This document shows positions 1 to 8,623 of a DNA stretch of 64,000 nt, in pieces. The translations under genes were made by a program, and so were the position numbers. Source of the DNA: CAZEWZ01 sp964516765 (GTDB lineage Bacteria > Bacteroidota > Bacteroidia > Flavobacteriales > UBA7430); assembly GCA_964516765.1 (NCBI GenBank), contig CAZEWZ010000001.1, forward strand, positions 62,001-126,000, given 5' to 3'. The notes under the pieces are model-generated. The model was not told the DNA's origin. It made no database searches and was given only the letters and a program-made list of their open reading frames with translations. The first letter of the stretch is position 1. The number at the start of each line of letters is the position of its first letter.

Positions 1-1
1 G

Positions 2-850
2 TTTCCAGGTTATGCATTAGATCTAGAAAAAGGTGTTCGCTTGAACTTAATGTTTGGAGAGTCTTCAGACCATCCAGACGATAACGGAGATGATATGATG
101 TGGAATCCAACTAATACTGTAGATTTTGGATCTCCATTTTATGAATTTAATCAAGAAGGAGAACCATATGATGTAATTGCTGGTGGTCGTCATTATGTAT
201 ATATCATGAAGAGTGCTTATGCAGGTGATGATGCTAATGATCATATTAATTTTGATCGATACAACGAAATGTCATTGGCTTCTAATAAGAGAAATGTGTT
301 CAAAGATGTAGCTTGGGTTTCTATTCCTTTGTTATCCTCTGAGAATGCTATAGTTTCTGATGGAGATATTGAAGTGAAGATTCGCGTCTCTAGATCTTAC
401 GATACTTATAGTATGGATGACAGTGCCTGCGAATTAGATTTACTAGAAAATGAAGGAAATCCCTATTTTTTATTCAATACTACCGAAATTCAATCTATTA
501 CTAATGATCCTTCTACAGCATCAAATGCTTTGGACTTGATTCGATTAGTCCCAAACCCTTATTATGGTGGGAGTAACTATGAGCAAGATCAAGTGGATAA
601 TAGAGTCAAAATAACTAATTTACCAAATGCTTGTACCATATCTATTTATAATGTTTCTGGTACCCTGGTTCGACAAGTCATTTTAGATAGTGATTTCAAC
701 TCTACTGGTTGGGATTGGGATCTCAAAAACGATTCTAATGTCTCTATTGCTTCTGGTGTTTATTTAATTCATATTGATGCTGGAGAAATTGGAGAAAAAG
801 TAATTAAGTGGTTTGGCGCACTTCGTCCAATTGACTTAGATTCATTTTAG
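2..850 (+). CDS. C-terminal part of a large secreted protein with a T9SS/FlgD-like C-terminal domain (5' end outside window)
   Basis: The frame is open from the left edge (it reads FPGYALDLEKGVRLNLMFG), so the start lies outside the window and the TTG at 41 is not a start. The last ~90 residues (RLVPNPYYGG, then ISIYNVSGTLVRQV, then GVYLIHIDAG and VIKWFGALRP) look like the beta-sandwich domain that ends many type IX secretion cargo and cell-surface proteins of Bacteroidota. The catalytic or adhesive part is not visible. A PorV/PorQ-family barrel follows after 34 bases, a common pairing in this phylum, so the two are probably one operon. The specific function is unknown. Confidence 0.75.
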   Translation, partial: FPGYALDLEKGVRLNLMFGESSDHPDDNGDDMMWNPTNTVDFGSPFYEFNQEGEPYDVIAGGRHYVYIMKSAYAGDDANDHINFDRYNEMSLASNKRNVFKDVAWVSIPLLSSENAIVSDGDIEVKIRVSRSYDTYSMDDSACELDLLENEGNPYFLFNTTEIQSITNDPSTASNALDLIRLVPNPYYGGSNYEQDQVDNRVKITNLPNACTISIYNVSGTLVRQVILDSDFNSTGWDWDLKNDSNVSIASGVYLIHIDAGEIGEKVIKWFGALRPIDLDSF

Positions 851-884
851 TAGAACAATTGTTAAAGACTAATTTCATACGACT

Positions 885-1952
885 ATGGTTATGAACAAAA
901 ATACAAAACAACTTTTTACAGCAATTTTTGCTGGAATTATGGGTCTATATTCTACATCCGCTTTTGCTGGAAATGAACAAAGATCTGGACAGGCTGGTGC
1001 CTCAGAATTACTTATTAATCCATGGGCACGATCATCTGGTTGGGGAGGAATTAATACCGGTTCAGTTTCTGGACTTGAAGCTACATTTATGAATGTTGCA
1101 GGATTGTCAAATACAGTAGGAACTGAGTTTATATTTTCAAATACCTCATGGTTTGGTGAGTCCAATGTAAATGCCTTTGGTTTTTCTAAGTCCCTTGATG
1201 ACCAGTCCGTAATTGCTTTGTCGGTTATGTCTATGGGGTACGGAGATATTGACATTACTACAGAAGAGCAACCTGAAGGAACTGGCTCTACTTATTCTCC
1301 ATCTTATATGAATATTGGACTCTCTTTTGCAAAGAAATTCACTGATAATATTTCTTGTGGCGCGACCATTAGAATGATTTCAGAATCTATTCCTGATTTA
1401 AATGCTTCTGGTGTAGCACTAGATGCAGGTGTTCAATACATAACAGGGGATCAAAAACACATTAAATTTGGAATTTCTCTTAAAAATGTTGGACCAAAAA
1501 TGGAATTCACTGGTGACGGAAACGATGTTACAAACACTAATAGTGAAGCCTTTACTCAAGATTTTCCAATGACTTATGATATGCGTACTGAATCATTTGA
1601 ACTTCCTTCTTCTCTTAATATCGGAGGATCATATGACTTTAACTTAGAATTAGATCATAGACTTACAATAGCTGGTAATTTTACCTCAAACTCTTTTACC
1701 AAAGATCAGTTTGGTGTTGGAGCTGAGTACGCATACAAATCTAATTTTATGCTCCGAACAGGATATGTTTATGAAGAAGGAATATCAAATAGTTTTGCTG
1801 AAGGACGAACTACAGTCTTAACTGGTTTAAATTTTGGAGCTACCTTTGAAATTCCACTAAGTAATGGAACTAACTTCGGACTTGATTATTCTTATAGATC
1901 TTCCGATCCTCTTGCAGCTCCTCATTCAATCGGTGCTAGAATTACTTTATAA
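885..1952 (+). CDS. PorV/PorQ-family outer membrane beta-barrel protein
   Basis: A 355-residue protein with a signal peptide (hydrophobic stretch ending AFA-GN near residue 29) followed by repeated amphipathic beta strands typical of an outer membrane barrel. The early GQAGASELLINPWARSSG segment, the NPAG-like MNVAGLS element and the C-terminal DYSYRSSDPLAAPHSIG strand resemble the PorV/PorQ (UPF0164-like) family. PorV proteins shuttle type IX secretion substrates to the attachment complex at the outer membrane. Several paralogues usually occur per genome, so this need not be PorV itself. ATG at 885 is used; ATG at 891 would give a better-shaped signal peptide. It follows a T9SS-type secreted protein closely. 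Confidence 0.75.
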   Translation: MVMNKNTKQLFTAIFAGIMGLYSTSAFAGNEQRSGQAGASELLINPWARSSGWGGINTGSVSGLEATFMNVAGLSNTVGTEFIFSNTSWFGESNVNAFGFSKSLDDQSVIALSVMSMGYGDIDITTEEQPEGTGSTYSPSYMNIGLSFAKKFTDNISCGATIRMISESIPDLNASGVALDAGVQYITGDQKHIKFGISLKNVGPKMEFTGDGNDVTNTNSEAFTQDFPMTYDMRTESFELPSSLNIGGSYDFNLELDHRLTIAGNFTSNSFTKDQFGVGAEYAYKSNFMLRTGYVYEEGISNSFAEGRTTVLTGLNFGATFEIPLSNGTNFGLDYSYRSSDPLAAPHSIGARITL

Positions 1953-2038
1953 GACCTAATTAAATTAATATTTATTAAATTGCATTAGGCCGAGCCCTTA
2001 GTGGCTTGTTTTCTTGTTTTTTAGCCAATTATTCCATT

Positions 2039-2512
2039 ATGTCGAAAATTTCATATTATACACAAGAAGGTTTTGATAAATTAAAAGCAGATTTAGATCA
2101 ATTGAGGTTTGTAGATCGGCCACTTATTTCTCAGCAAATTGGTGATGCGAGAGACAAAGGAGATTTGTCAGAAAATGCCGAGTATGATGCAGCTAAAGAG
2201 GCACAAGGCATGTTGGAAATGAAGATTGCTAAGTTAGAACTAATGTTTGCTGGCGCTAGAGTTATTGACGAGTCACAACTAGATACCGACAAAGTTTTGG
2301 CATTATCTATCGTAAAGGTTAAAAACTTAAAGACAAATACTGAAATGAGATTTACTCTTGTTGCTGAGACCGAGGCAGATTTTAAAACAGGTAAGATTTC
2401 TATAAATTCACCTATTGGAACAGGTTTATTGGGAAAAAAAGTGGGAGAAGTTGCCGAAATCAATGTGCCTGCAGGTCTTGTTCAATTTGAAATCATCAGT
2501 ATTTCTAGGTAA
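2039..2512 (+). CDS. greA: Transcription elongation factor GreA
   Basis: A 157-residue protein matching GreA in full length. The N-terminal coiled coil (about 1-75) carries the acidic tip motif GDLSENAEYDAAKEAQ. The C-terminal FKBP-like domain shows the SPIGTGLLGKKVGE segment. GreA binds the secondary channel of RNA polymerase and stimulates cleavage of backtracked transcripts. The ATG at 2039 (MSKISYYTQEG) is chosen over the upstream in-frame start at 2006, which would add 11 residues not seen in the family. The TAA stop overlaps the ATG of the next gene by one base, so the HIT gene is translationally coupled. Confidence 0.95.
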   Translation: MSKISYYTQEGFDKLKADLDQLRFVDRPLISQQIGDARDKGDLSENAEYDAAKEAQGMLEMKIAKLELMFAGARVIDESQLDTDKVLALSIVKVKNLKTNTEMRFTLVAETEADFKTGKISINSPIGTGLLGKKVGEVAEINVPAGLVQFEIISISR

Positions 2513-2907
2513 TGTCGAGTATTTTTTCAAAAATAGTCAGTGGTGAACTGCCATGTTATAAAATTCATGAAACAAAAAATTGTTTGGCTTTTTTAGATAT
2601 TTCTCCACTTTGTTTGGGTCATGTTTTGGTGGTGCCAAAAAAAGAAGTTGATTCAATTTTTGATGTCGAATTTAATATCTATAATGAACTTTGGGCTTTG
2701 ACTAAGCAGGTCGCAAAAGCTATAGAGATATGTGTAGTTTGTGAAAGAGTTGGGATTGCTGTCATAGGATTAGAAATCGCCCACGCACATGTTCATTTGG
2801 TTCCTCTTTTGTCGTTGGAAGATATTAATTTTTCTAACCCAAAAATTTCTTTGACAAGCCATGAAATGGAAAGTATTTCTGAAAAAATTCGTGCATCCAT
2901 AAAGTAA
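2512..2907 (+). CDS. HIT (histidine triad) family hydrolase
   Basis: A 131-residue HIT protein: N-terminal SIFSKIVSGELPCYKI, central PLCLGHVLVVPKKE, and the triad HAHVHL at about residues 92-97. The family hydrolyses nucleotide phosphoramidates and related nucleotide conjugates. The zinc-binding cysteines some HIT proteins have near the N terminus (CIFC-type) are absent here (SIFS). The start overlaps the greA stop, and greA-HIT is a familiar Bacteroidota pair. The gene ends five bases from the convergent ruvC. Confidence 0.9.
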   Translation: MSSIFSKIVSGELPCYKIHETKNCLAFLDISPLCLGHVLVVPKKEVDSIFDVEFNIYNELWALTKQVAKAIEICVVCERVGIAVIGLEIAHAHVHLVPLLSLEDINFSNPKISLTSHEMESISEKIRASIK

Positions 2908-2912
2908 TAACT

Positions 2913-3467
2913 CTACCCACTCACTCTTCCTTTGTTTTCTTGAATGAAATTCGCCCAAGAATTTCCTTTGTTCTGAATTTGTGAATTTCCATTTTGAAGA
3001 CCATGGCAAACCGCTGCGGCTAATCCGTCTGTAGCATCAAGATACTTTGGCATTTCAGTCATATTTAGAATTTGCATTAGCATACTTGCCACTTGTTCTT
3101 TAGAGGCAGAACCTCTACCAGTGACTGCTTTTTTAATTTTCAAAGGAGCATATTCGGTTACAGGAATTTCTCTATGCAATGCAGCAGCCATTGCGACGCC
3201 TTGAGCTCGACCAAGTTTGAGCATAGACTGCACATTTTTCCCGAAAAAAGGAGCTTCTAACGCTACCTCATCTGGATGATAATAATCAATGGTATCCAAT
3301 GTTTTTTGGAATATTTTTTGAAGTTTTAAATATGGGTCTTTAATCTTATTTAAGATTAGCACATCCATCATTTCCATTTTAAAATTTGACCCTGTCATGC
3401 GAACTAATCCAAAGCCCATGATGGATGTTCCAGGATCGATTCCCAATATAATTTTTTCTTTTTTCAA
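2913..3467 (-). CDS. ruvC: Crossover junction endodeoxyribonuclease RuvC
   Basis: A 184-residue Holliday-junction resolvase with the RNase H-like active site in place: Asp11 in GIDPGTSIMGFG, Glu71 in VALEAPFFGKN, and Asp144/Asp147 in YLDATDGLAAAVCH. RuvC cuts junctions symmetrically after branch migration by RuvAB; ruvB lies 3 kb away at 6219 on the other strand, so they are not one operon. The C-terminal tail past residue 160 is short, polar and probably disordered. It is convergent with the greA-HIT pair. Confidence 0.95.
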   Translation of the reverse strand: MKKEKIILGIDPGTSIMGFGLVRMTGSNFKMEMMDVLILNKIKDPYLKLQKIFQKTLDTIDYYHPDEVALEAPFFGKNVQSMLKLGRAQGVAMAAALHREIPVTEYAPLKIKKAVTGRGSASKEQVASMLMQILNMTEMPKYLDATDGLAAAVCHGLQNGNSQIQNKGNSWANFIQENKGRVSG

Positions 3468-3634
3468 GGGCTGTTTTTTAATTAGTTTGTCACAAAATAC
3501 TAGTAAATATACTATTTTACTCTTAGATTTTTCACCGGGTAGATATCCCCTTAATATTTTGTAGTTTTAAAAAAAAAACAACTCTGAAAAAAAATAATTT
3601 ACATATTCCGGGAACGGTTGGACTTGTATTTATT

Positions 3635-4633
3635 GTGTTTAGTTTTCTACTTGCTATTTTCTCATATTTTATTGCTCCAGACAGTAGTCCCTTTGCAAAT
3701 CAAATGCATCTGGAGTTGAGTAAGATTGATCCAGGTACTAAAGTCCTATTTTTAAAAAAGAAGAAAAAGTTTATTTCTCCTCCAACTTCCTGGACCGATC
3801 AACTTATTTATGGCGAAATAAAACCCTTCACTCTGTTGCCAATTTCTTCATTTGAATACCATGGTAATAGAATAATTTATACACCCTACAACACTTTTAG
3901 TAAAAAAGAGTTGCTTATCTCTGATTTATTTACCGATTCAGGTACAAGTGACTTTGAAAAAGTTTTTTATTTAGGAACCGATAGGTATGGCCGCGATTTA
4001 TTAAGTCGATTGATTGTTGGAACTCGTATTTCATTAGCGATTGGATTTATTGCTGTCTTAATTTCTCTTTTGATTGGTATTATCTTAGGTCTTATTTCTG
4101 GATATTATGGGGGTTCAATTGATCAATTCATTATGTGGCTCATTAATGTAGTTTGGTCGGTTCCTACTTTATTGATGGTAATCGCCATTAGTTTAGCTTT
4201 AGGGAGAGGTTTTTGGCAGGTATTTACCGCAGTTGGATTAACAATGTGGGTTGAGTTAGCAAGAGTTGTTAGAGGGCAGGTAATGAGTCTAAAAGAGTTG
4301 GATTATATTAAAGCTGCCAAGATGCTAGGTTTTAGTGATTTTAGAATTATTTTTCGACATGTGTTACCAAACATAACTAGTCCAATCATTGTTATTTCTG
4401 CCGCTAATTTTGCATCTGCAATTTTGATAGAAGCAGGATTAAGTTTCTTGGGAATTGGAACACAAGCGCCGATTCCATCCTGGGGAGTGATGATAAAAAA
4501 TCATTATGCTTATATCATACTTGATAAGGCATACTTAGCCATTGCTCCTGGCCTTGCCATTGTATTCTTAGTTTTAGCTTTTATGTTGGTTGGCAATATG
4601 CTAAGAGAAAAGTTGCAAGTAAAAAACACTTGA
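3635..4633 (+). CDS. OppC/DppC-type ABC transporter permease, start uncertain
   Basis: A membrane permease of a peptide/nickel-type importer. An N-terminal membrane segment is followed by a ~90-residue periplasmic stretch, then the BPD_transp_1 domain with several membrane helices and the EAA loop (ELDYIKAAKMLGFSDFRIIF about residues 222-241) that contacts the ATPase. The GTG at 3635 cuts the first helix short. The frame stays open upstream to a stop at 3524 and encodes a plausible missing start of helix one (NNLHIPGTVGLVFIVFSF), but no ATG, GTG or TTG is in frame there; CTG at 3584 is the best candidate. No partner permease, ATPase or binding protein is adjacent. Confidence 0.8.
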   Translation: MFSFLLAIFSYFIAPDSSPFANQMHLELSKIDPGTKVLFLKKKKKFISPPTSWTDQLIYGEIKPFTLLPISSFEYHGNRIIYTPYNTFSKKELLISDLFTDSGTSDFEKVFYLGTDRYGRDLLSRLIVGTRISLAIGFIAVLISLLIGIILGLISGYYGGSIDQFIMWLINVVWSVPTLLMVIAISLALGRGFWQVFTAVGLTMWVELARVVRGQVMSLKELDYIKAAKMLGFSDFRIIFRHVLPNITSPIIVISAANFASAILIEAGLSFLGIGTQAPIPSWGVMIKNHYAYIILDKAYLAIAPGLAIVFLVLAFMLVGNMLREKLQVKNT

Positions 4634-4644
4634 TCCCAACTTCT

Positions 4645-6033
4645 TTAAAAGATTAACAGTCCTACTATAAAAATGATAACTCCAACCATCATTAGTATCA
4701 GTGTGTAGGGTAGTATTTCTTTTGCTTTTAGGCCTGTAATTCCCAGTAAAGGGAGTGCCCAAAATGGTTGAAGCATATTTGTTATTTGATCTCCATATGC
4801 CATGGCCATTATGTTTTTTCCTAAGTCAATTCCTAATTGTTGAGATGCTTCAATGAGAATAGGTCCCTGTATAGCCCATTGTCCTCCACCGCTAGGAATA
4901 AATATATTTACTAAGCCTGCACTAAAAAAAGTAAAAATAGGAAAGCTTTCTTGTGAGGAGATTCCCACGAAAAAATCTGATAAATGAACAACAATTCCAG
5001 AATGTTTCATGATGCCCATTATACCAAAATATAAAGGAAACTGAATTAAAATTCCTGAAGCACCTCCAATGGCATTCTCAATGGCTTGCAGGAATCGATA
5101 GAAGTTACCATGCAATAAGATACCTAATCCCAAGAGGAAAAAATTGATAAAGTTCGGGTTGATAAAACTAAGATTGATACTTTGTGGAAGTAGAATGGCT
5201 TTGTAGATTGCAAAACTAAGGATACCAAGTCCAAATATTAATGCTAATCCTTTTGAGTGGTCTAACTTTTCAGCACCATTGGTGATAGTCGGAATTTCCT
5301 CTATCCATATTGGATTTAGCTCGCATACCTTACTTTTTATTTTTGTTCCGATTACGAAAACAACTATAGGTAAGACAATAAGAAGACTTATAGATACAGC
5401 CAAATTCATAGGGGACAGGACGGTTTCAGCGAAAGTCAATTGATCAGGAAGTGCTGCTAGTTTTTCAGCAGAGTATATTTCTCCCATCAAAGATTTAAGA
5501 TGGCCTTCTTCCGCAGCTTTAACGGGAGCTGATCCAGATAAACCTCCATGCCAAACCATTAGTCCAGAATATCCACTCGCTCCGATTAGAGGATAGTGAA
5601 TCTTCCATTTGTTTTTATTTGCATTTTCTGCTACTTTTCTTGCAAATATTGCACCAAAAATAAGTCCTAAGCCCCAATTGAATAAACTAACAATCAAGCT
5701 TAATAAACAGACAAAAAAGGCAGCTTTTGCTGTGCTGCTACAGAAGTTGGTCATAAAATTAATCGCTTGATTAACGGGTCTACTAAGTGCTAAAACATGC
5801 CCCAAGACAAGCATTAAAATCATTTGCATTGCAAAAACAAGTAATGAGGGGTTCCATAAGCCTTTTTCCCAATAGCTCAATATTGTAATACATTGGGATT
5901 CAAAGTCCTCCGATTTGTCCCAGTTGAACCAAAATGCAATTATCATACTTAAAAATGTCAGAATGACAGCAATTGTAAATGGACTTGGAAGAATAAGTTT
6001 AAATATTTTCTCAATTAGTTTTGCTAGTCTCAT
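4645..6033 (-). CDS. Short-chain fatty acid transporter, AtoE family
   Basis: A 462-residue, strongly hydrophobic protein with about a dozen membrane helices. It shows AtoE/DUF-type markers: SPFTIAVILTFLSM near the N terminus, the GLMVWHGGLSGSAP segment near residue 160, and IFIPSGGGQWAIQGP near residue 375. AtoE proteins are thought to carry short-chain fatty acids such as acetoacetate or butyrate, although transport has rarely been measured. It is convergent with the permease (11 bases between stops) and stands alone as a transcription unit. Confidence 0.85.
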   Translation of the reverse strand: MRLAKLIEKIFKLILPSPFTIAVILTFLSMIIAFWFNWDKSEDFESQCITILSYWEKGLWNPSLLVFAMQMILMLVLGHVLALSRPVNQAINFMTNFCSSTAKAAFFVCLLSLIVSLFNWGLGLIFGAIFARKVAENANKNKWKIHYPLIGASGYSGLMVWHGGLSGSAPVKAAEEGHLKSLMGEIYSAEKLAALPDQLTFAETVLSPMNLAVSISLLIVLPIVVFVIGTKIKSKVCELNPIWIEEIPTITNGAEKLDHSKGLALIFGLGILSFAIYKAILLPQSINLSFINPNFINFFLLGLGILLHGNFYRFLQAIENAIGGASGILIQFPLYFGIMGIMKHSGIVVHLSDFFVGISSQESFPIFTFFSAGLVNIFIPSGGGQWAIQGPILIEASQQLGIDLGKNIMAMAYGDQITNMLQPFWALPLLGITGLKAKEILPYTLILMMVGVIIFIVGLLIF

Positions 6034-6192
6034 AGTGCTTACTTAAAAAGCTAAAATATTATTTTTTTTAGGACTATAACTACCTTAAATGAATTTTTAG
6101 AAGATAAAAAAGGTATTTTTTTAGATCTATATTTTACCTGTTGTTGTTTGTTTTTACTTACCTCTGTTTTTCTTTAGAGCAAATAAATTAGT

Positions 6193-6200
6193 TACATTTG
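6193..6200 (+). promoter_or_regulatory. Putative -7 promoter element for ruvB
   Basis: TACATTTG fits the Bacteroidota sigma-ABfr -7 consensus TAnnTTTG and lies 18 bases before the ruvB ATG. I see no good -33 TTG at the usual spacing, so this rests on the octamer and position only. Confidence 0.35.
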
Positions 6201-6218
6201 TTTAGATAGATTTTGCTT

Positions 6219-7238
6219 ATGACCGAACAATCAGACCCACTATTTGAAGATGTAAATTCAGAAGAAAACGAATTTGAAATCAAACTTCGTCCAGTTTCTT
6301 TTGACGATTTTTCTGGCCAACAAAAAGCAGTTAATAATCTTCAGGTATTCGTTTCTGCGTCAAATCAAAGAGAAGATGCAATGGATCATGTCTTATTACA
6401 TGGTCCTCCTGGTCTAGGTAAAACTACTTTAGCTGGTGTGATAGCAAATGAATTAGGAGTGAATGTGAAGATTACCTCAGGTCCTGTAATCGATAAACCC
6501 GGGGATTTGGCTGGATTATTAACAAATTTAGAAGAACGTGATGTTTTATTTATTGATGAGATTCATCGTTTATCTCCTGTTGTTGAAGAGTATTTGTATT
6601 CAGCAATGGAAGATTTTAAAATTGATATTTTGATTGAGTCCGGTCCAAATGCTCGCTCTGTACAAATTAATCTAAATCCATTCACACTCATTGGAGCCAC
6701 CACCAGATCTGGTTTACTTACGGCTCCCCTTCGGGCTAGATTCGGAATCAATACTAGGCTTAAATATTATAATGCAGAATTATTAACTAAAATTGTCGAG
6801 CGATCATCGGGTATTATTGATGTTCCTATCGATTTTGAAGCCGCAGAAGAAATAGCTCGTAGAAGTAGGGGGACTCCAAGAATCGCCAATGCATTATTAA
6901 GGAGAGTTCGAGATTTTGCGCAAATTAAGGGTTCAGGAAATATTGACATGTCTATCACTAAAATTTCTTTGGATGCCCTCAAAGTAGATCAAAAAGGTTT
7001 AGACGAGATGGATATCATGATCTTAGAGACGATCATTGATAAATTCAAGGGAGGACCAGTTGGAGTTGGGACTATTGCGACTGCCGTCAGTGAAAAAGCA
7101 GCTACTCTAGAGGAAGTGTACGAGCCTTATTTAATTCAAGAAGGATATATTCTTAGAACTCAAAGAGGTCGGATGGCTACTGAGGCTGCCTATAAGCACC
7201 TTGGTCGGATTTACAATAATAAATTAAATCTATTTTAG
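6219..7238 (+). CDS. ruvB: Holliday junction branch migration helicase RuvB
   Basis: A 339-residue AAA+ ATPase: Walker A GPPGLGKTT at 62-70, Walker B FIDEIH at about 111-116, sensor segment LIGATTRSG, arginine-finger region LRARFGI, then the winged-helix domain with GGPVGVGTIATA and the usual IQEGYILRTQRGR end. RuvB hexamers drive branch migration with RuvA. ATG at 6219 (MTEQSDPLF) is chosen over the TTG two codons upstream. No ruvA is in the window. It is a single gene, divergent from the AtoE transporter. Confidence 0.97.
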   Translation: MTEQSDPLFEDVNSEENEFEIKLRPVSFDDFSGQQKAVNNLQVFVSASNQREDAMDHVLLHGPPGLGKTTLAGVIANELGVNVKITSGPVIDKPGDLAGLLTNLEERDVLFIDEIHRLSPVVEEYLYSAMEDFKIDILIESGPNARSVQINLNPFTLIGATTRSGLLTAPLRARFGINTRLKYYNAELLTKIVERSSGIIDVPIDFEAAEEIARRSRGTPRIANALLRRVRDFAQIKGSGNIDMSITKISLDALKVDQKGLDEMDIMILETIIDKFKGGPVGVGTIATAVSEKAATLEEVYEPYLIQEGYILRTQRGRMATEAAYKHLGRIYNNKLNLF

Positions 7239-7467
7239 ATATTCATCCCACATAAAGTTTATATGTCATGTTGCTATCTTCAAAACTCTTTTCAATTATT
7301 TTGTTTTTATTGATTCAATGAATTTTTATAATTCTTATCTTTAATAAGAGCCGGTTAATGCGTACTTTTTCCCGGATTTGTTTGCTAAATTTAAGAATAT
7401 TCAAAACAAAATTATTTTAGTAGAAACGCAACTTTAAATCTTTGTTATAGAATGATTAATCAAATAT

Positions 7468-8028
7468 TTAAGAGCGCCAACGATAACTTTTTTGCTTTAA
7501 ATTTACAATGTCTATAGCTCGGTCAACAACTGTGGCGGCAAGCTCATCAAAAGACTTTGGTAGACTATAAAATGAAGGAGATGCTGGCATGATGATTCCT
7601 CCAGCTTCAGTTACTACTTTCATATTATTGATATGTATCAGGTTTAGAGGGGTATCCCTGCTAATTAAAATAAGTTTTCGTCGTTCTTTTAGGATTACAT
7701 CGGCAGATCGAGTTACCAAATCATCAGATATACCCGAGGCAATCCTTGCTAGGGTTCCCATTGAACAAGGAGCTATAATCATAGTATTAAACTGAGCTGA
7801 CCCAGAAGCGAAGGGTGCCATGAAATCATATTTTTTATAATAGTCAAAAGGATAGTTTTTGAAGTCTTCATTGCCAAGTTCAAATCGCCATACATCTTCT
7901 GCATTTTTTGACATGACTATACCTACCGAGTCTATTTGATCATTCATTTGAACTAACTTGTCTAGTAAAACTTTAGCGTATACAGAACCGCTAGCTCCAC
8001 TAATAGCAACTATAATTTTATGTTTCAT
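7468..8028 (-). CDS. ubiX: Flavin prenyltransferase UbiX
   Basis: A 186-residue flavoprotein-fold enzyme with GASGSVYAKVLLD at residues 10-22, the IIAPCSMGTLARIASGISDDLVTRSADV block, and the C-terminal RDTPLNLIHINNM and GGIIMPASPSFY segments of UbiX. The family prenylates FMN to make the cofactor of UbiD decarboxylases in quinone and aromatic-acid metabolism. No ubiD is nearby. Its ATG overlaps the stop of the upstream barrel gene by four bases, so it is the last gene of the operon that starts with the TlpA-like thioredoxin. Confidence 0.92.
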   Translation of the reverse strand: MKHKIIVAISGASGSVYAKVLLDKLVQMNDQIDSVGIVMSKNAEDVWRFELGNEDFKNYPFDYYKKYDFMAPFASGSAQFNTMIIAPCSMGTLARIASGISDDLVTRSADVILKERRKLILISRDTPLNLIHINNMKVVTEAGGIIMPASPSFYSLPKSFDELAATVVDRAIDIVNLKQKSYRWRS

Positions 8029-8621
8029 AATGAAGGGATTTGGTAGTATATAGAGAGTGAAATAATCGAAGAGTTTTGGCCTTTATTTAAACCCCATTCC
8101 CCTTCTGAGGAATCCGCTCGAATTGGGATAATTGAGTGGCCAATTCGGATATTTATTTTGGTGTTTTTCTTCCATTGATAATTTGCACCTAACATAAAAT
8201 CCATAGCGATATCATTTGGCGCCTCTGTAATTATTTCGCCGATTTCATTTTCTTCTTTGAAACTAACAAGATAGCCCAAGGATATTCCACTTTCTATTGA
8301 GACAAACTGATGGACTTCATAGTCGAATGAAATGGGTGCTTCTATATAATTTAATTGAAAAGAATACGTTTGCAGACTATTTTCAATATAGGGTTTTTTA
8401 CTTCCCTTTTGACTGATCTGAATTTCCATTTTAAGGCTAGATTTTTTATTTAAAGGGTAGATAATAAAGGTGCCAAATTTCCCCCCAAGTTTGTTATAGC
8501 CGGCTAGTTGGTCTCCCGTGATTTGACTAGTTGTAAGGCCAGCTAGAAAACCGGCTTTGAATTTTTGAGCCATCGCTTGACAGGAGAGTACCAACAACCC
8601 GGTGATAAAAATTTTATTCAT
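8025..8621 (-). CDS. PorT-like outer membrane beta-barrel protein
   Basis: A 198-residue protein with a signal peptide ending AMAQ (about residue 19), then alternating beta strands of a small barrel (KFKAGFLAGLTTSQITGDQ, then GKFGTFIIY, then FGLNYIEAPI-like strand FQLNYIEAPISFDYEV), as in the PorT/OmpA-like outer_mem_beta-barrel families of Bacteroidota. It is probably not the T9SS component PorT itself, since such paralogues are numerous. It sits between an Omp28 lipoprotein and ubiX, overlapping ubiX by four bases. Confidence 0.75.
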   Translation of the reverse strand: MNKIFITGLLVLSCQAMAQKFKAGFLAGLTTSQITGDQLAGYNKLGGKFGTFIIYPLNKKSSLKMEIQISQKGSKKPYIENSLQTYSFQLNYIEAPISFDYEVHQFVSIESGISLGYLVSFKEENEIGEIITEAPNDIAMDFMLGANYQWKKNTKINIRIGHSIIPIRADSSEGEWGLNKGQNSSIISLSIYYQIPSL

Positions 8622-8623
8622 TT

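Noticed and set aside
1956..2021. Weak hairpins after the PorV/PorQ-like gene as a terminator
   Set aside because: The best stem is four base pairs (AGCC/GGCT) before a T-rich stretch; too weak to call.
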